64,000 nt of DNA. Origin: Finegoldia magna. Lineage in GTDB: Bacteria; Bacillota; Clostridia; Tissierellales; Peptoniphilaceae. Below the pieces are notes generated by a model, which worked only from the letters and a program-made list of their open reading frames with translations, did not search any database and had not been told where the DNA came from. The stretch covers positions 34,769-98,768 of the forward strand of contig NZ_QGTH01000007.1 of NCBI RefSeq assembly GCF_003182075.1. The letters run 5' to 3'. The position numbers were made by a program, and so were the translations under genes. Positions 8,377-17,209 of this stretch are shown piece after piece. Every line of letters begins with the position of its first letter. Position 1 is the stretch's first letter.

Positions 8377-9498
8377 CTATTTAGGTCTCGGACCAAAATA
8401 TTGATACAAATAACACTTCATATTTCCGTTGTACATCTTTCTATTTTTAGATGCTTTTTTTTCGTAAAATTTCTCAAACTCTTCGCAATCCGTGATTATA
8501 TATTGTGATGCAGTCTTGAATTTTGCCATTTTAATTCCCAAATCCTTATAAATCTTCTCGGCTTCTTGTCTTTCGCCAAGCCTTTTTCCATAAGGTGGGT
8601 TAGATATTAGAACGAAGTAATTATCATTTAACACAACATTTCTGAAATCCCTCGTCACGAATCTAATATCCTCCCTGACCCCAGCATTTTCGGCATTAGC
8701 TATCGCTTTTTCAATCGCTGAGCCGTCTACATCACTTGCGAAAATATCTATCTTCTTATCGTAATCAATGCTCTCCAAGGCTTTAGTACGCTCTTGTTTG
8801 TATGCATTGTTAAATTTATCATTAAAATTAATAAAATCGAATTCTCTGTCAATCCCAGGTGCAATATTTCTGAATTTTCTCGCAGCTTCTATCGCAAAAG
8901 TTCCACTACCACAGAACAAGTCCACAAGAGGTCTGTTGCTATTAGCAAATGACAAATCGATAATTCCTGCTGCTAAGTTTTCTCTTATAGGTGCAAGAAC
9001 TGAGCCTTCCCTGTAGCCTCTTTTGTGAAGTCCATCTCCCGAAGTATCCAAAGTTATCGAACAAATATCTTTTACTAGACTAACTTCAATTCTGAATCTT
9101 CCCTTTGATTTAGAGAACCAATCCACCTTGTATTTCTTCTGAAGAGATTTGATAATCGCCTTTTCTGTAATCGATTGACAATCTTTAATAGAAAATAATT
9201 TTGATTTGTAACTTCGGCCTTCTACAATAAAATTGGAATCCGCTTCCAAAATATCTAACCAATTTATTTTTTCAACGCCCTTAAAAAGTTGTTCGAATGA
9301 TACAGCCTTAAAATTACCCAATTCGATTAGAACTCTATCTGCACATCTCAAATTTATATTTAATTTTGCGATATCTTTTTCATCGCCTTCAAGCATTATT
9401 CTTCCGTCGTTTACATTCAAATTCTCATAGCCCATATCCAAAAGTTGTCTTTTGACTAAGCTCTCCAAACCGAATGCGCAAGTTACTATTATTTTCAA
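8377..9498 (-). CDS. THUMP-domain RNA N2-guanine methyltransferase (RlmL/YpsC-like)
   Basis: An N-terminal ferredoxin-like and THUMP region (roughly 1-155) binds RNA; the C-terminal UPF0020 domain is a Rossmann methyltransferase. Visible motifs are LVDLFCGSGTFAIEAA (SAM binding) and SNPPYGKRLG (the N/D-PP-Y catalytic motif for exocyclic amino methylation). This matches the RlmL N-terminal half or Bacillus YpsC, which modify 23S rRNA. Start TTG with GGAGG upstream. It heads a five-gene leftward unit. Confidence 0.85.
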   Translation of the reverse strand: MKIIVTCAFGLESLVKRQLLDMGYENLNVNDGRIMLEGDEKDIAKLNINLRCADRVLIELGNFKAVSFEQLFKGVEKINWLDILEADSNFIVEGRSYKSKLFSIKDCQSITEKAIIKSLQKKYKVDWFSKSKGRFRIEVSLVKDICSITLDTSGDGLHKRGYREGSVLAPIRENLAAGIIDLSFANSNRPLVDLFCGSGTFAIEAARKFRNIAPGIDREFDFINFNDKFNNAYKQERTKALESIDYDKKIDIFASDVDGSAIEKAIANAENAGVREDIRFVTRDFRNVVLNDNYFVLISNPPYGKRLGERQEAEKIYKDLGIKMAKFKTASQYIITDCEEFEKFYEKKASKNRKMYNGNMKCYLYQYFGPRPK

Positions 9499-9587
9499 AA
9501 TTATTATTCCTCCATATTACCTTCTATTTTATCATATTTTCAATGTTTTTTTTACGTTATAATAATATTTAACTGTAAATTTACAAT

Positions 9588-9617
9588 AAAAAAACTGCAA
9601 CGAAAAATCATTGCAGT
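9588..9617 (-). terminator. Terminator of the PadR-DUF4097 unit
   Basis: Leftward stem ACTGCAA/TTGCAGT with a 10-base loop followed by seven T residues, 12 bp after the stop of the DUF1700/DUF4097 gene. Confidence 0.8.
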
Positions 9618-9628
9618 CTATTTAGATT

Positions 9629-10663
9629 CTAATCTACAGTAATATCTCCACTAACTGTTGCAGCACTAATTTCGATTTCATCATTTGAGAATGATTGGTC
9701 GTGAGATTTACTGATTTTTTTCGAACTATCTTTGTAGTAACTATCGATTTGAATTTCTCCGCTAACAGTTCTAAGTTCTATAGAACCTTTCTTTTCTTTG
9801 ATATGGATATTAATATCGCTAGATACACCTCTCACATTCAAATCTTTGTTTTCGTTCACATCGATTTCGATATCTCCACTTACAGTGTTCACTGTGATTT
9901 CTGGGTTTTCAGAATCCACCTTCACATCACCGCTTACAGTATTAACGTAAATTTCTTTTTTGCATTTGGAAACTTGAACATCTCCACTTGCAGTATTGAC
10001 ATTTACATTGTTCGATTGTGTAGTGATATTTACATCACCACTTGAAGTGTTGCAAGTAACATCATTACTAATAACATCTACATTTACATCTCCACTTGCT
10101 GTGGCGATGTTTAATCCCAAATCACTGTCTTGTGGAATTTTGATAGAAATTGATTTTATAAAACTTTTTTGGAAGAATTTTTCCATTTTAACTTTACCAA
10201 GCTTCAACACGTGATTCATATAATCTACATCTAACTTTTGTGTTTCATCAGTTGTAGTGTAAGTTACGATAATTTTATCCAATTCGTGAGTTGACACATC
10301 TATGTCCGCATTCGATTTAACTTCAATTCTGTGGAAATCATTGTCAAATTCCAATGTTTGTTGTGACAAATCATAGTCTTTGTCTTTAGATTGGTCAAAA
10401 ATTTTAGAATTAAAGAAATCACCAATGCTATCCAAGTTAAACATACCAAATAAGTTGTTTTCTCTGATGATTCCAGCTTCTTTACATTCGTTGAATATCT
10501 CTCTTGGATTACCTAATTCAGTTGAAATCTCTTCTTCAGTTTTTCCGTTTTCAACTCCGATTCTAAAATGTTCTTCGTAATCATTCTTGATTTCTCTGTA
10601 AGTTGTTTCGTCGACATTTCTGAAATAATAATCTAAAAGTTCCATAAATTGTTCTTTATTCAT
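9629..10663 (-). CDS. DUF1700-DUF4097 protein with a beta-helix repeat
   Basis: Residues 1-60 form a small helical DUF1700-like domain (EQFMELLDYYFRNV ... ELGNPREIFNE) common in proteins partnered with PadR regulators. From about residue 165 the protein becomes a repeat of the type xTxSGDVxV, with about eight copies (for example ATASGDVNVD, NTVSGDVKVD, ATVSGDITVD). This predicts a right-handed beta-helix (DUF4097/adhesin-like). There is no signal peptide or membrane segment, so it appears cytoplasmic. It follows the PadR gene with no gap, so the regulator probably controls or senses it. Molecular function unknown. Confidence 0.75.
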   Translation of the reverse strand: MNKEQFMELLDYYFRNVDETTYREIKNDYEEHFRIGVENGKTEEEISTELGNPREIFNECKEAGIIRENNLFGMFNLDSIGDFFNSKIFDQSKDKDYDLSQQTLEFDNDFHRIEVKSNADIDVSTHELDKIIVTYTTTDETQKLDVDYMNHVLKLGKVKMEKFFQKSFIKSISIKIPQDSDLGLNIATASGDVNVDVISNDVTCNTSSGDVNITTQSNNVNVNTASGDVQVSKCKKEIYVNTVSGDVKVDSENPEITVNTVSGDIEIDVNENKDLNVRGVSSDINIHIKEKKGSIELRTVSGEIQIDSYYKDSSKKISKSHDQSFSNDEIEISAATVSGDITVD

Positions 10664-10978
10664 TTAAAAACCCTCCTCTAACAAGGCCTTAACACTTTCA
10701 ACTAATTTTTTATAATCTTCAAGTTGTGAGTGCAAATAAGTTTTTCCTTCGTCTGTTATCTTGTAGTATTTTCTAGATGGACCTGACTCTGATTGTTCAG
10801 TGTAATCTTCCAAGTATTTGTCGTTTTTCAATCTTCTAAGCATAGGATAAATTGTTCCTTCGCTCATTGGTATCTTATCTTTTATCTGATCTATAATTTC
10901 GTATCCGTAGCTGTCTTGTTTAGATATAACCGATAAGACACATAATTCTAAAATCCCTTTTTTTAATTGTGTGTTCAT
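10664..10978 (-). CDS. PadR-family transcriptional repressor
   Basis: A 104-residue winged-helix regulator: LKKGILELCVLSVISKQDSYGYEIIDQI is the family's opening, followed by the recognition region MSEGTIYPMLRRLKNDKYLEDY and the wing SGPSRKYYKITDEGKTYL. This is the short PadR-s2 class with one dimerisation helix. PadR proteins usually repress their own operon and respond to small molecules or stress. The gene is first in a two-gene unit; a dyad between its promoter elements is a candidate site for self-control. Confidence 0.88.
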   Translation of the reverse strand: MNTQLKKGILELCVLSVISKQDSYGYEIIDQIKDKIPMSEGTIYPMLRRLKNDKYLEDYTEQSESGPSRKYYKITDEGKTYLHSQLEDYKKLVESVKALLEEGF

Positions 10979-10996
10979 ATCTTACCTCCTGATTAC

Positions 10997-11025
10997 ATTA
11001 TAATACACAGTAGTACATATTGCAA
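10997..11025 (-). promoter_or_regulatory. Promoter of padR unit with a dyad in the spacer
   Basis: Leftward TTGCAA (11020-11025), 17-bp spacer, TATAAT (10997-11002). The spacer holds an imperfect inverted repeat, TACtACtGTgtA (11004-11015), placed where a repressor would block RNA polymerase. The operator role is inference from position and the PadR context. Confidence 0.6.
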
Positions 11026-11046
11026 GGTATTATGCAAAGTTTTTTA

Positions 11047-12090
11047 CTATAAAAATTTTAACTGCTCAAAAGTCGTGTCGCTAAGGTTTGCAGCAGTAAT
11101 CCCAAAAAGTCTGACAGGCTTTTCAATTTTAGTGTTAACCACAAGATACTTCACAATCCTATAAATATCCTTGACATCACAAATGTATTCATCAAGAGTC
11201 ATTGATTTTGTAATCACCGAAAAATCGCTAAGCTTTATTTTAATCCTAATTGTTTTCGCTTTAATATTTTTCTTATGAAGATCTTCTGCCAATTCTTCGC
11301 TGAATTCACTGGCTTTCTTTAGTAATTCATTGTAATTTTTCAAATCTCTTTCAAAAGTGTACTCAACTCCAATAGACTTTCTAATTCTTGACAAATCCAA
11401 CTGTCTATCGTCAACACCACGAATTCTATCGTAAATCACTTCGCCAAATTTACCAAATAATTCTCTCAAATTATTTCTGGATAAATCATACAAATCGCAT
11501 ACTTTTTTTATTCCAATATTATTTAGTTTTTCCTCAGATTTTCTACCAATTCCTTGAATTTTTCCCACATTTAAGTCCATCAAAATATCTGGAATATCAT
11601 CTTGTGTGATAATTTTGATTCCATGAGGCTTGTTCCAATCTGATGCAAGCTTTGCAAGGCTCATATTGTAGCTAATTCCTATAGAAATAGACAATCCCGT
11701 TTTTATCCTGACATTTTCTTGTATTAGATTTGCCAGTTCCAACCTATCCATATCTATATGAGAAATATCCATGCAACCTTCATCTATACTCATCTTTTGA
11801 ATTTTAGTCGAAAATGCCGACAAAACCTTGAAAACTTTCTCGCTATTTCTTCTGTATTTTTCAAAATCTGGAGTAACTATAACAAGATTTGGAACGATCT
11901 TTTTTGCTTGAAATATTGGCATTGCAGAATGCAATCCGTACTTTCTAGCTTCGTAGTTCGCAGTAGTAATTATTCCTCTCTGACTTTTACCACCGACAAC
12001 CATTGGGACGTGTTTCAATTTTGGATTATCCAGAATTTCACAAGAGGCAAAGAAAGCATCCAAATCAAAATGCAAAAAATTTAAATCCAT
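11047..12090 (-). CDS. dinB: DNA polymerase IV (Y-family)
   Basis: Translesion polymerase of 347 residues. The N-terminus LNFLHFDLDAFFASCEIL holds the first catalytic Asp; SIDEGCMDIS holds the second acidic pair; IQGIGRKSEEKLNNIGI is the helix-hairpin-helix; the little-finger domain follows. The start is the ATG at 12090 with an AAAGGGGTG RBS; the frame stays open 63 bp upstream but crosses a terminator and lacks another RBS. The C-terminus ends without an obvious beta-clamp motif beyond TTFEQLKFL, where QLKFL is clamp-motif-like. Confidence 0.92.
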   Translation of the reverse strand: MDLNFLHFDLDAFFASCEILDNPKLKHVPMVVGGKSQRGIITTANYEARKYGLHSAMPIFQAKKIVPNLVIVTPDFEKYRRNSEKVFKVLSAFSTKIQKMSIDEGCMDISHIDMDRLELANLIQENVRIKTGLSISIGISYNMSLAKLASDWNKPHGIKIITQDDIPDILMDLNVGKIQGIGRKSEEKLNNIGIKKVCDLYDLSRNNLRELFGKFGEVIYDRIRGVDDRQLDLSRIRKSIGVEYTFERDLKNYNELLKKASEFSEELAEDLHKKNIKAKTIRIKIKLSDFSVITKSMTLDEYICDVKDIYRIVKYLVVNTKIEKPVRLFGITAANLSDTTFEQLKFL

Positions 12091-12108
12091 AACACACCCC
12101 TTTCTACT

Positions 12109-12132
12109 AAAAAAGCTCTCATTATTGAGAGC
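12109..12132 (-). terminator. Terminator-like hairpin upstream of dinB
   Basis: Leftward GCTCTC-AATAAT-GAGAGC followed by six T residues. It lies between repeat copy A and the dinB RBS and closely matches the terminator at 12327-12349 (16 of 18 stem-loop bases). It could stop read-through into dinB. Confidence 0.65.
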
Positions 12133-12147
12133 AGTTTCAATTATAAC

Positions 12148-12321
12148 TTGCAAACCGTAATGCTAAGAACATCATACGATAAAAATTTAATTGATTTCAA
12201 ATTGAAAATCTTCGTTGAAAAATCCGTCTGTTTGAGCGAATGCGAGTTACGGATTTTAGAAGATTGAAATTTAGAAATCACAAATTTTTTGAGTCCGATG
12301 TTCGTGCATGAAGGTTTGCAA
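12148..12321. repeat. Dispersed structured repeat, copy A
   Basis: About 174 bp bounded by a perfect outer inverted repeat TTGCAAACC / GGTTTGCAA (12148-12156 and 12313-12321). Inside are the family's end motifs (ATGCTAAGAACATCATACG on the left and CCGATGTTCGTGCATGAA on the right) and an inner stem AATCCGT/ACGGATT (12221-12227 and 12249-12255). It is the most divergent of four copies in the window and lies between two terminators. No coding potential is apparent. Confidence 0.75.
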
Positions 12322-12326
12322 TGTGC

Positions 12327-12349
12327 AAAAAGCCCTCATTATCGAGAGC
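12327..12349 (-). terminator. Terminator of the SH3-like protein gene
   Basis: Leftward stem GCTCTC/GAGGGC around GATAAT, with five T residues. It touches the stop codon of the gene at 12350-13306. Confidence 0.7.
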
Positions 12350-13306
12350 TTAATCGTTAATTTCTAAGTTGTTTGATGATATCCATGCATCGTATGATTT
12401 TAGTGAATCTGCACTTTTAATTATCGCATGACACCATACTCTTTGACCTGAATCTGGTTTTGCTTCATAAATGTACACTTCACTTCCCATAGGAATTGAG
12501 GAAATCACTTCTGATTTATTGCTTGGTTCTTCATAGATTTTGGCATTATCTGTAGTTACCAAATAAGTTTTGCCAACTAAACGAATGCACAAATCGATAA
12601 GTCTTTTGTTATCATCAGTTTCATAGCTTTCATCTTTTTTATCTGGTTTTTTTGTACTTTCTTTTTCTTTCTTTAATTCTTCTGCTGATTCATTGGCAAG
12701 TTTTTCAGCTTTTTCTCTGGCTTCTTTTTCCTTTTTCTCAGACAATGCACGTTGTTTTTCTTCGTCTTGTTTTTTCTCATTGTATTGATTTTTTGCTTTT
12801 TCAACTTCTTTTATCTTGTCGATAACAATAGTTTCGTGTGGCATTACACGTGCGTATGAGTTTAACATATTCAAGCTTGCATCAAAGTTGTCGTCTTCTG
12901 CAAATGAATCACTTGCAATTATCACAGCTTGTGTACTTTCTTGCAATCTTTGTTGCGCTTTTTGATAATTGACGCTATCTTTGTTGCTTACTTTCAAGAA
13001 ACTTTTTGCTGCATCGACATACTTCATTTCCTTTAAATAATTCACACCATAATCGTAATTATTTTTAGAAGACAAAAGTTCAACAGCTTCACGTTTTTTA
13101 TCTATATAAGATCCATCGTTTGTTCTATCGTACAATTCACTATAATAATCTACAGCTTTTTGGTAATTACCATCTACTATACATTGGTGAGCCAATTTAT
13201 CTAATTTTTCTGCCTTAGAAGAATTAAAAATATTTAATCCTACAAAAGCTCCAACAAATATTACTACAGTTATCAAAACTACAGCAATAATATTCTTCTG
13301 CTTCAT
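12350..13306 (-). CDS. Membrane-anchored protein with TPR-like and SH3-like regions
   Basis: One N-terminal membrane segment (residues 6-27, IIAVVLITVVIFVGAFVGLNIF) is followed by a helical region with TPR-like spacing (about 35-150, for example DGNYQKAVDYYSELY). Next comes a long Lys/Glu coiled coil (about 175-225). The C-terminal 80 residues read like a bacterial SH3 domain (NAKIYEEPSNKSEVISSIPMGSEVYIYE ... AWISSNNLEI). The bulk should be extracellular and may contact the cell wall. No enzyme motif is visible. It is a single-gene unit. Confidence 0.65.
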   Translation of the reverse strand: MKQKNIIAVVLITVVIFVGAFVGLNIFNSSKAEKLDKLAHQCIVDGNYQKAVDYYSELYDRTNDGSYIDKKREAVELLSSKNNYDYGVNYLKEMKYVDAAKSFLKVSNKDSVNYQKAQQRLQESTQAVIIASDSFAEDDNFDASLNMLNSYARVMPHETIVIDKIKEVEKAKNQYNEKKQDEEKQRALSEKKEKEAREKAEKLANESAEELKKEKESTKKPDKKDESYETDDNKRLIDLCIRLVGKTYLVTTDNAKIYEEPSNKSEVISSIPMGSEVYIYEAKPDSGQRVWCHAIIKSADSLKSYDAWISSNNLEIND

Positions 13307-13399
13307 TCATTACACCTCTCTAATATTCTAATGAATAAGCTAAAATAAGTCAATAAACGAAAACGTTATATTTTACGTATTTTTACATATTTTACACAG

Positions 13400-13430
13400 A
13401 AAAAAGTGGAGTGTTAATTTACACCCCACT
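13400..13430 (-). terminator. Terminator of the opp operon
   Basis: Leftward hairpin AGTGGgGTGT / ACACtCCACT followed by six T residues, 14 bp after the oppA stop codon. Confidence 0.85.
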
Positions 13431-13444
13431 AACTTCAAAAACTA

Positions 13445-15298
13445 TTATTCTTTCATTGGTTGTTCTGCTGTAAGTTCGATTTCATTCCATCTGAAGTCGT
13501 CTTTGTTAAGATCTTGAACGTATCTGAAATCAAATTTTTTAACTCTCTTGTTGATTGGAGATAAAGCTTCTCTGTAAAGTGTTGGAATCAATGGTACATT
13601 GTCTTCCATTACTTTAGCAAAGTCTTTGTAAGCTTGTGCTCTTTCTTCATCAGATGTTTTACCATCAGCTATCTTATCCAATGCTTGTTGCATTTCTGGA
13701 TTAGTATATCTGTAGTAGTTGAATGATGCATTCTTACTGAATAATCCTGATGGGTCTGGGTTAGTACCTACAGCCCAAGCTCCTTGGAATACGTCGATTT
13801 CTGGATCGTCGTTTTTAAGTTTGTCATAGAATGCGTTGAATTCGATTAATCTTCCGCCTGTTAATTCAACATTCAATCCAATTTCTTTCCAACATTGGAT
13901 ATAATATGCTGATAATGGTTCTGCGATTTCTCCACCTGACATTGATGCGAATTTGATTACCAATGGTTTACCATTTTTGTCTTCTCTCATTCCATCATTG
14001 TCTACGTCTTTGTATCCAGCTTCGTCTAACAATTGTTTAGCTTTTTCTGGATCGTAGTTGTATCCTTTAAGGCTATCGTCAAAGTAATCTTTGAAGATTG
14101 GAATAACAACTGATTTTGCTTGTGATCTGTATCCTAGGTAGAATTTTTCACCAACTGCGTTGTTGTCGATTGCGTAACCCATTGCTTTACGTAGGTTTAC
14201 ATCTGCCATCTTAGCGTTAGAATCTACCACAACTTCTCCCTTGGCTTTATCCCATTTACCTAATTTAAATCCTAGGTAAGTGTATGCCATGTCTTGCATT
14301 CTTGCAACTTTGTATCCTTTTAATTCTGATATTTCTTTGAATGTATCTGAAGGTGCTCCACCTGCGATATAGTCGTATTTACCAGATTTTAATGATGCTA
14401 AAATTTGTGATGTTGGAACTACTTCCATTACAACTTTATCGATTTTAGGTTTTCCACCCCAGAAGTGTTCGTTAGCACTAAATTCAACTGATTGTCCTGG
14501 AACTACATTTGAAATGTAGAAAGGTCCAGCTGATTTAGGGTTCTTTCTGATTGGATCAGAAGAAATTATGTCTTTTATAGCTATGTCTTTTACTTGTTCA
14601 TAATTAGTTGGTTCAGCCCAAATACCAGCACCCCATTTAATTGAAGGTTTCCATTCTTTAAATGAAATTTGAACTGTTTTTTCATCAATTTCTTTAACAC
14701 CAGCGATGTCTTGTGTTTTTCCAGCGTGATATTCTTCCATACCAACGATGTTCATCATATCATCATCATAACGTACACCAGGATAATCCTTGTGTCCAAT
14801 GATTAAGTAGTTGATGATAATGTCTTTTGCAGTAACTGGTTTCCCATCATTCCATTTGAATGAGTCTGATAATTTGATAGTAGCAGTTTTTGCTTTTTCA
14901 TCCCATTCAAATTTTTCAGCTCCAGAATCTCTCAATTCCAAACTTTCTCCATTATTTGCTGAACCGTACATTGTAGGTCCAATGATTGTCCAGTCGATGT
15001 TATCGTCTTGTAGTGTATTATTGAATATACCTTTAAATGGTGAATCTGTAGGAATACCTACTCTAAATGTACCACCTTTAATTGGTTCGCCTTCATTTTC
15101 AACAAGAACACCGCCGCCCATTTGTTCTCCGACTATGTTGCCTTTGTTTTCTGCGTTTTCATTTTTGCCTGTACTAGATTCTTGTTTTGAACCAGAATCT
15201 GACGATTTTCCGCTATCTTTCTTAGAATTTCCACATCCAGTAAGTACGAATGCCAATACTAAAAAGATTGCCAATAATGATTTAAACTTCTTTTTCAT
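13445..15298 (-). CDS. oppA: Oligopeptide ABC transporter substrate-binding lipoprotein
   Basis: A lipoprotein of 618 residues with signal KKKFKSLLAIFLVLAFVLTGC; Cys22 would be lipidated and anchor the protein outside the membrane. A Ser/Lys/Gly-rich linker precedes the SBP_bac_5 domain (KGGTFRVGIPTDSPF ... WNDGKPVTAKDIIINYLI ... LRKAMGYAIDNNAVG). It captures peptides for the downstream-acting permease. The frame is open 114 bp further upstream into oppC, but the ATG at 15298 has the RBS (AAGGATAAGGGTG) and the signal peptide. It is the last gene of oppDFBCA. Confidence 0.9.
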   Translation of the reverse strand: MKKKFKSLLAIFLVLAFVLTGCGNSKKDSGKSSDSGSKQESSTGKNENAENKGNIVGEQMGGGVLVENEGEPIKGGTFRVGIPTDSPFKGIFNNTLQDDNIDWTIIGPTMYGSANNGESLELRDSGAEKFEWDEKAKTATIKLSDSFKWNDGKPVTAKDIIINYLIIGHKDYPGVRYDDDMMNIVGMEEYHAGKTQDIAGVKEIDEKTVQISFKEWKPSIKWGAGIWAEPTNYEQVKDIAIKDIISSDPIRKNPKSAGPFYISNVVPGQSVEFSANEHFWGGKPKIDKVVMEVVPTSQILASLKSGKYDYIAGGAPSDTFKEISELKGYKVARMQDMAYTYLGFKLGKWDKAKGEVVVDSNAKMADVNLRKAMGYAIDNNAVGEKFYLGYRSQAKSVVIPIFKDYFDDSLKGYNYDPEKAKQLLDEAGYKDVDNDGMREDKNGKPLVIKFASMSGGEIAEPLSAYYIQCWKEIGLNVELTGGRLIEFNAFYDKLKNDDPEIDVFQGAWAVGTNPDPSGLFSKNASFNYYRYTNPEMQQALDKIADGKTSDEERAQAYKDFAKVMEDNVPLIPTLYREALSPINKRVKKFDFRYVQDLNKDDFRWNEIELTAEQPMKE

Positions 15299-15309
15299 TA
15301 TTTTCACCC

Positions 15310-16230
15310 TTATCCTTTCCTTTGTTTTGCATCGGAAGCTCTTCTTAATGCTTGACCGATATAATTTATACACAACATCATTACTAATATCAATAATGAT
15401 GCAGGTAACCATACATATAATTTATCTTGAATAACTTCTGGCTTTCTGGCTAATGATACCAAAGTTCCAAGTGATGGATCTGATGGTGGAAGCCCGAAAC
15501 CTAGAAAGCTAAGTCCTGTTTCAATACCGATGTTACCGGCGAAACTTAATGTCATGTCTACAATTAATATTGAAGAAATATTTGGCAAAATTCCTGTAAA
15601 CATCGTCTTCAAATCGCTAGTTCCCATTGTTTTAGAAGCATTTACGTAGTCTTTTTTACTTTCCGCAAGAGCTTTCGATCTGACAAGTCTTGCCATCCCT
15701 GTCCAGTAGAACACCGTAAATATCATTACGAATGTAAACATCGAATATTTTGGAACAATTGTTACGAAAACTATAATAATCATCATTGTTGGAAGAATTT
15801 GTATGAAGTCTATAATTCTCATTATAATATTGTCCAACCATCCTCCGTAATATCCTATCAATAAACCTACAACTATTCCTATTACAGATGTAAGTATTGT
15901 CACGGCGATTCCTATTACAATTGAGTTTCTCGCTCCAATAATTAATTGTCCAAATAAATCCCTACCACCTTGGTCAGTTCCTAGTATGTGTCCAGCTTCT
16001 CCAGGTCTTACGTATGAATTAAGTATGTCAACTTTCATTACTTGTTCCTTATCAAGTAACATCGCTCCTACGAAAATTCCTATCCACAAAACTGCTAATA
16101 CCACCAATGACACTATAGCTAGTTTATCTTTTTTGAATTCATTAACAATTACTTTAAATCCAGTAGGATTATCTTTTGCAAGGTCTTTATATTCTTCAAG
16201 CTTTTCTTCTGTTACTTTTACTTCTTTCAT
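15310..16230 (-). CDS. oppC: Oligopeptide ABC transporter permease OppC
   Basis: Inner-membrane permease of 306 residues: a cytoplasmic N-terminal tail, a first membrane segment (IVSLVVLAVLWIGIFVGAML), the extracellular loop with LGTDQGGRDLFGQLIIGARNS typical of OppC/DppC, and five more segments. The coupling loop ALAESKKDYVNASKTMGTSDLKTMF contacts the ATPases. The GLSFLGFGLPPSDPSLG signature is near the C-terminus. It sits between oppB and oppA with 9 to 11 bp gaps. Confidence 0.92.
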   Translation of the reverse strand: MKEVKVTEEKLEEYKDLAKDNPTGFKVIVNEFKKDKLAIVSLVVLAVLWIGIFVGAMLLDKEQVMKVDILNSYVRPGEAGHILGTDQGGRDLFGQLIIGARNSIVIGIAVTILTSVIGIVVGLLIGYYGGWLDNIIMRIIDFIQILPTMMIIIVFVTIVPKYSMFTFVMIFTVFYWTGMARLVRSKALAESKKDYVNASKTMGTSDLKTMFTGILPNISSILIVDMTLSFAGNIGIETGLSFLGFGLPPSDPSLGTLVSLARKPEVIQDKLYVWLPASLLILVMMLCINYIGQALRRASDAKQRKG

Positions 16231-16239
16231 AAAAACCTC

Positions 16240-17208
16240 CTAATCTATCCTTATTCTAGGGTCCACTATACTCATGATAATATCACTTAATAATGAACCG
16301 CAAAGTGTCAAGAAACCATAAATCATTACAAGAGCTGTCATAACTGAGTAGTCCCTTTGGTTAATACAGTCAACGAATAATGAACCCATTCCTTGATATC
16401 CGAAAATTGTTTCAATCATGATAGAACCAGCTAACAAACCTGTGATTTGGAATCCGAAGAATGCAGCTATTGGTAAAAGTGAGTTTCTAAAAATGTGTTT
16501 ACTATAAACTTTTTTAATAGGAACCCCTTTTGCTCTTGCAGTTCTTACGTAGTCTTGACTTTTTGCATCTACAACTTCATTTCTCAAATATTGAATAGTT
16601 CCAATAGTTGTAAGAAGTGCATATGATATTGCAGGAAGTAGCATATGATAAAATCTACTTAATACCGCTGCCATGCCACCTTTTGCTGATGCTTCAAGAC
16701 TTATGATACCACTTGTTGGAAACCATCCTAACTTGTATCCGAATATTAAAAGCATTATCAAGTAAAATACGAACCCTGGGGTAGCTAATGCCAAGAAGTT
16801 ATATAAGTTAACCCCCTGATCGAAAGCCGACCCACTGTATCTACCTGCGTTTATTCCTAGAGGAATAGCAATTGCATACATTATTATTAATGAGAACAAT
16901 GATAAGAAGAATGTATTCTTAGCTCTTTGACCAATAACGTCTTTCACTGGTAGCTTTTGAGTGTAAGAAACTCCAAAATCTCCTTGAAGTGCATTGCCAA
17001 CCCATCTCTTATATTTCACATACCATGGATCGTAAAATCCAGATTTTATTTTAAGTTCTTCTTCAACCTTTGAGTTACCAGTAGTTGGTGTGATTTTCCC
17101 TGTAAAAGGGTCCCCTGGCATCTTTTGAGCTACAAAGAATATAAATAAACTTAACACTATCAATTGAGGAATCATTATTAAAAATCTTCTGATTATTGTT
17201 TTAGTCAT
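16240..17208 (-). CDS. oppB: Oligopeptide ABC transporter permease OppB
   Basis: Permease of 322 residues with the OppB/DppB N-terminus (IIRRFLIMIPQLIVLSLFIFFVAQKMPGDPF), six membrane segments and the EAA coupling loop VVDAKSQDYVRTARAKGVPIKKVY. It ends with the family's VDPRIRID. It pairs with OppC to form the channel. The stop of oppF lies one base upstream of its ATG, consistent with one transcript and coupled translation. Confidence 0.92.
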   Translation of the reverse strand: MTKTIIRRFLIMIPQLIVLSLFIFFVAQKMPGDPFTGKITPTTGNSKVEEELKIKSGFYDPWYVKYKRWVGNALQGDFGVSYTQKLPVKDVIGQRAKNTFFLSLFSLIIMYAIAIPLGINAGRYSGSAFDQGVNLYNFLALATPGFVFYLIMLLIFGYKLGWFPTSGIISLEASAKGGMAAVLSRFYHMLLPAISYALLTTIGTIQYLRNEVVDAKSQDYVRTARAKGVPIKKVYSKHIFRNSLLPIAAFFGFQITGLLAGSIMIETIFGYQGMGSLFVDCINQRDYSVMTALVMIYGFLTLCGSLLSDIIMSIVDPRIRID

Positions 17209-17209
17209 A

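Noticed and set aside
9700..10140. DNA tandem repeat inside the DUF4097 gene
   Set aside because: The repetition is at protein level (xTxSGDVxV); the DNA units differ in length and codons, so it is a beta-helix protein repeat and not a recent DNA repeat.
14811..15434. A 207-codon open frame opposite oppA/oppC
   Set aside because: It lies wholly over conserved opp coding sequence and has no RBS or homology that I can recognise.
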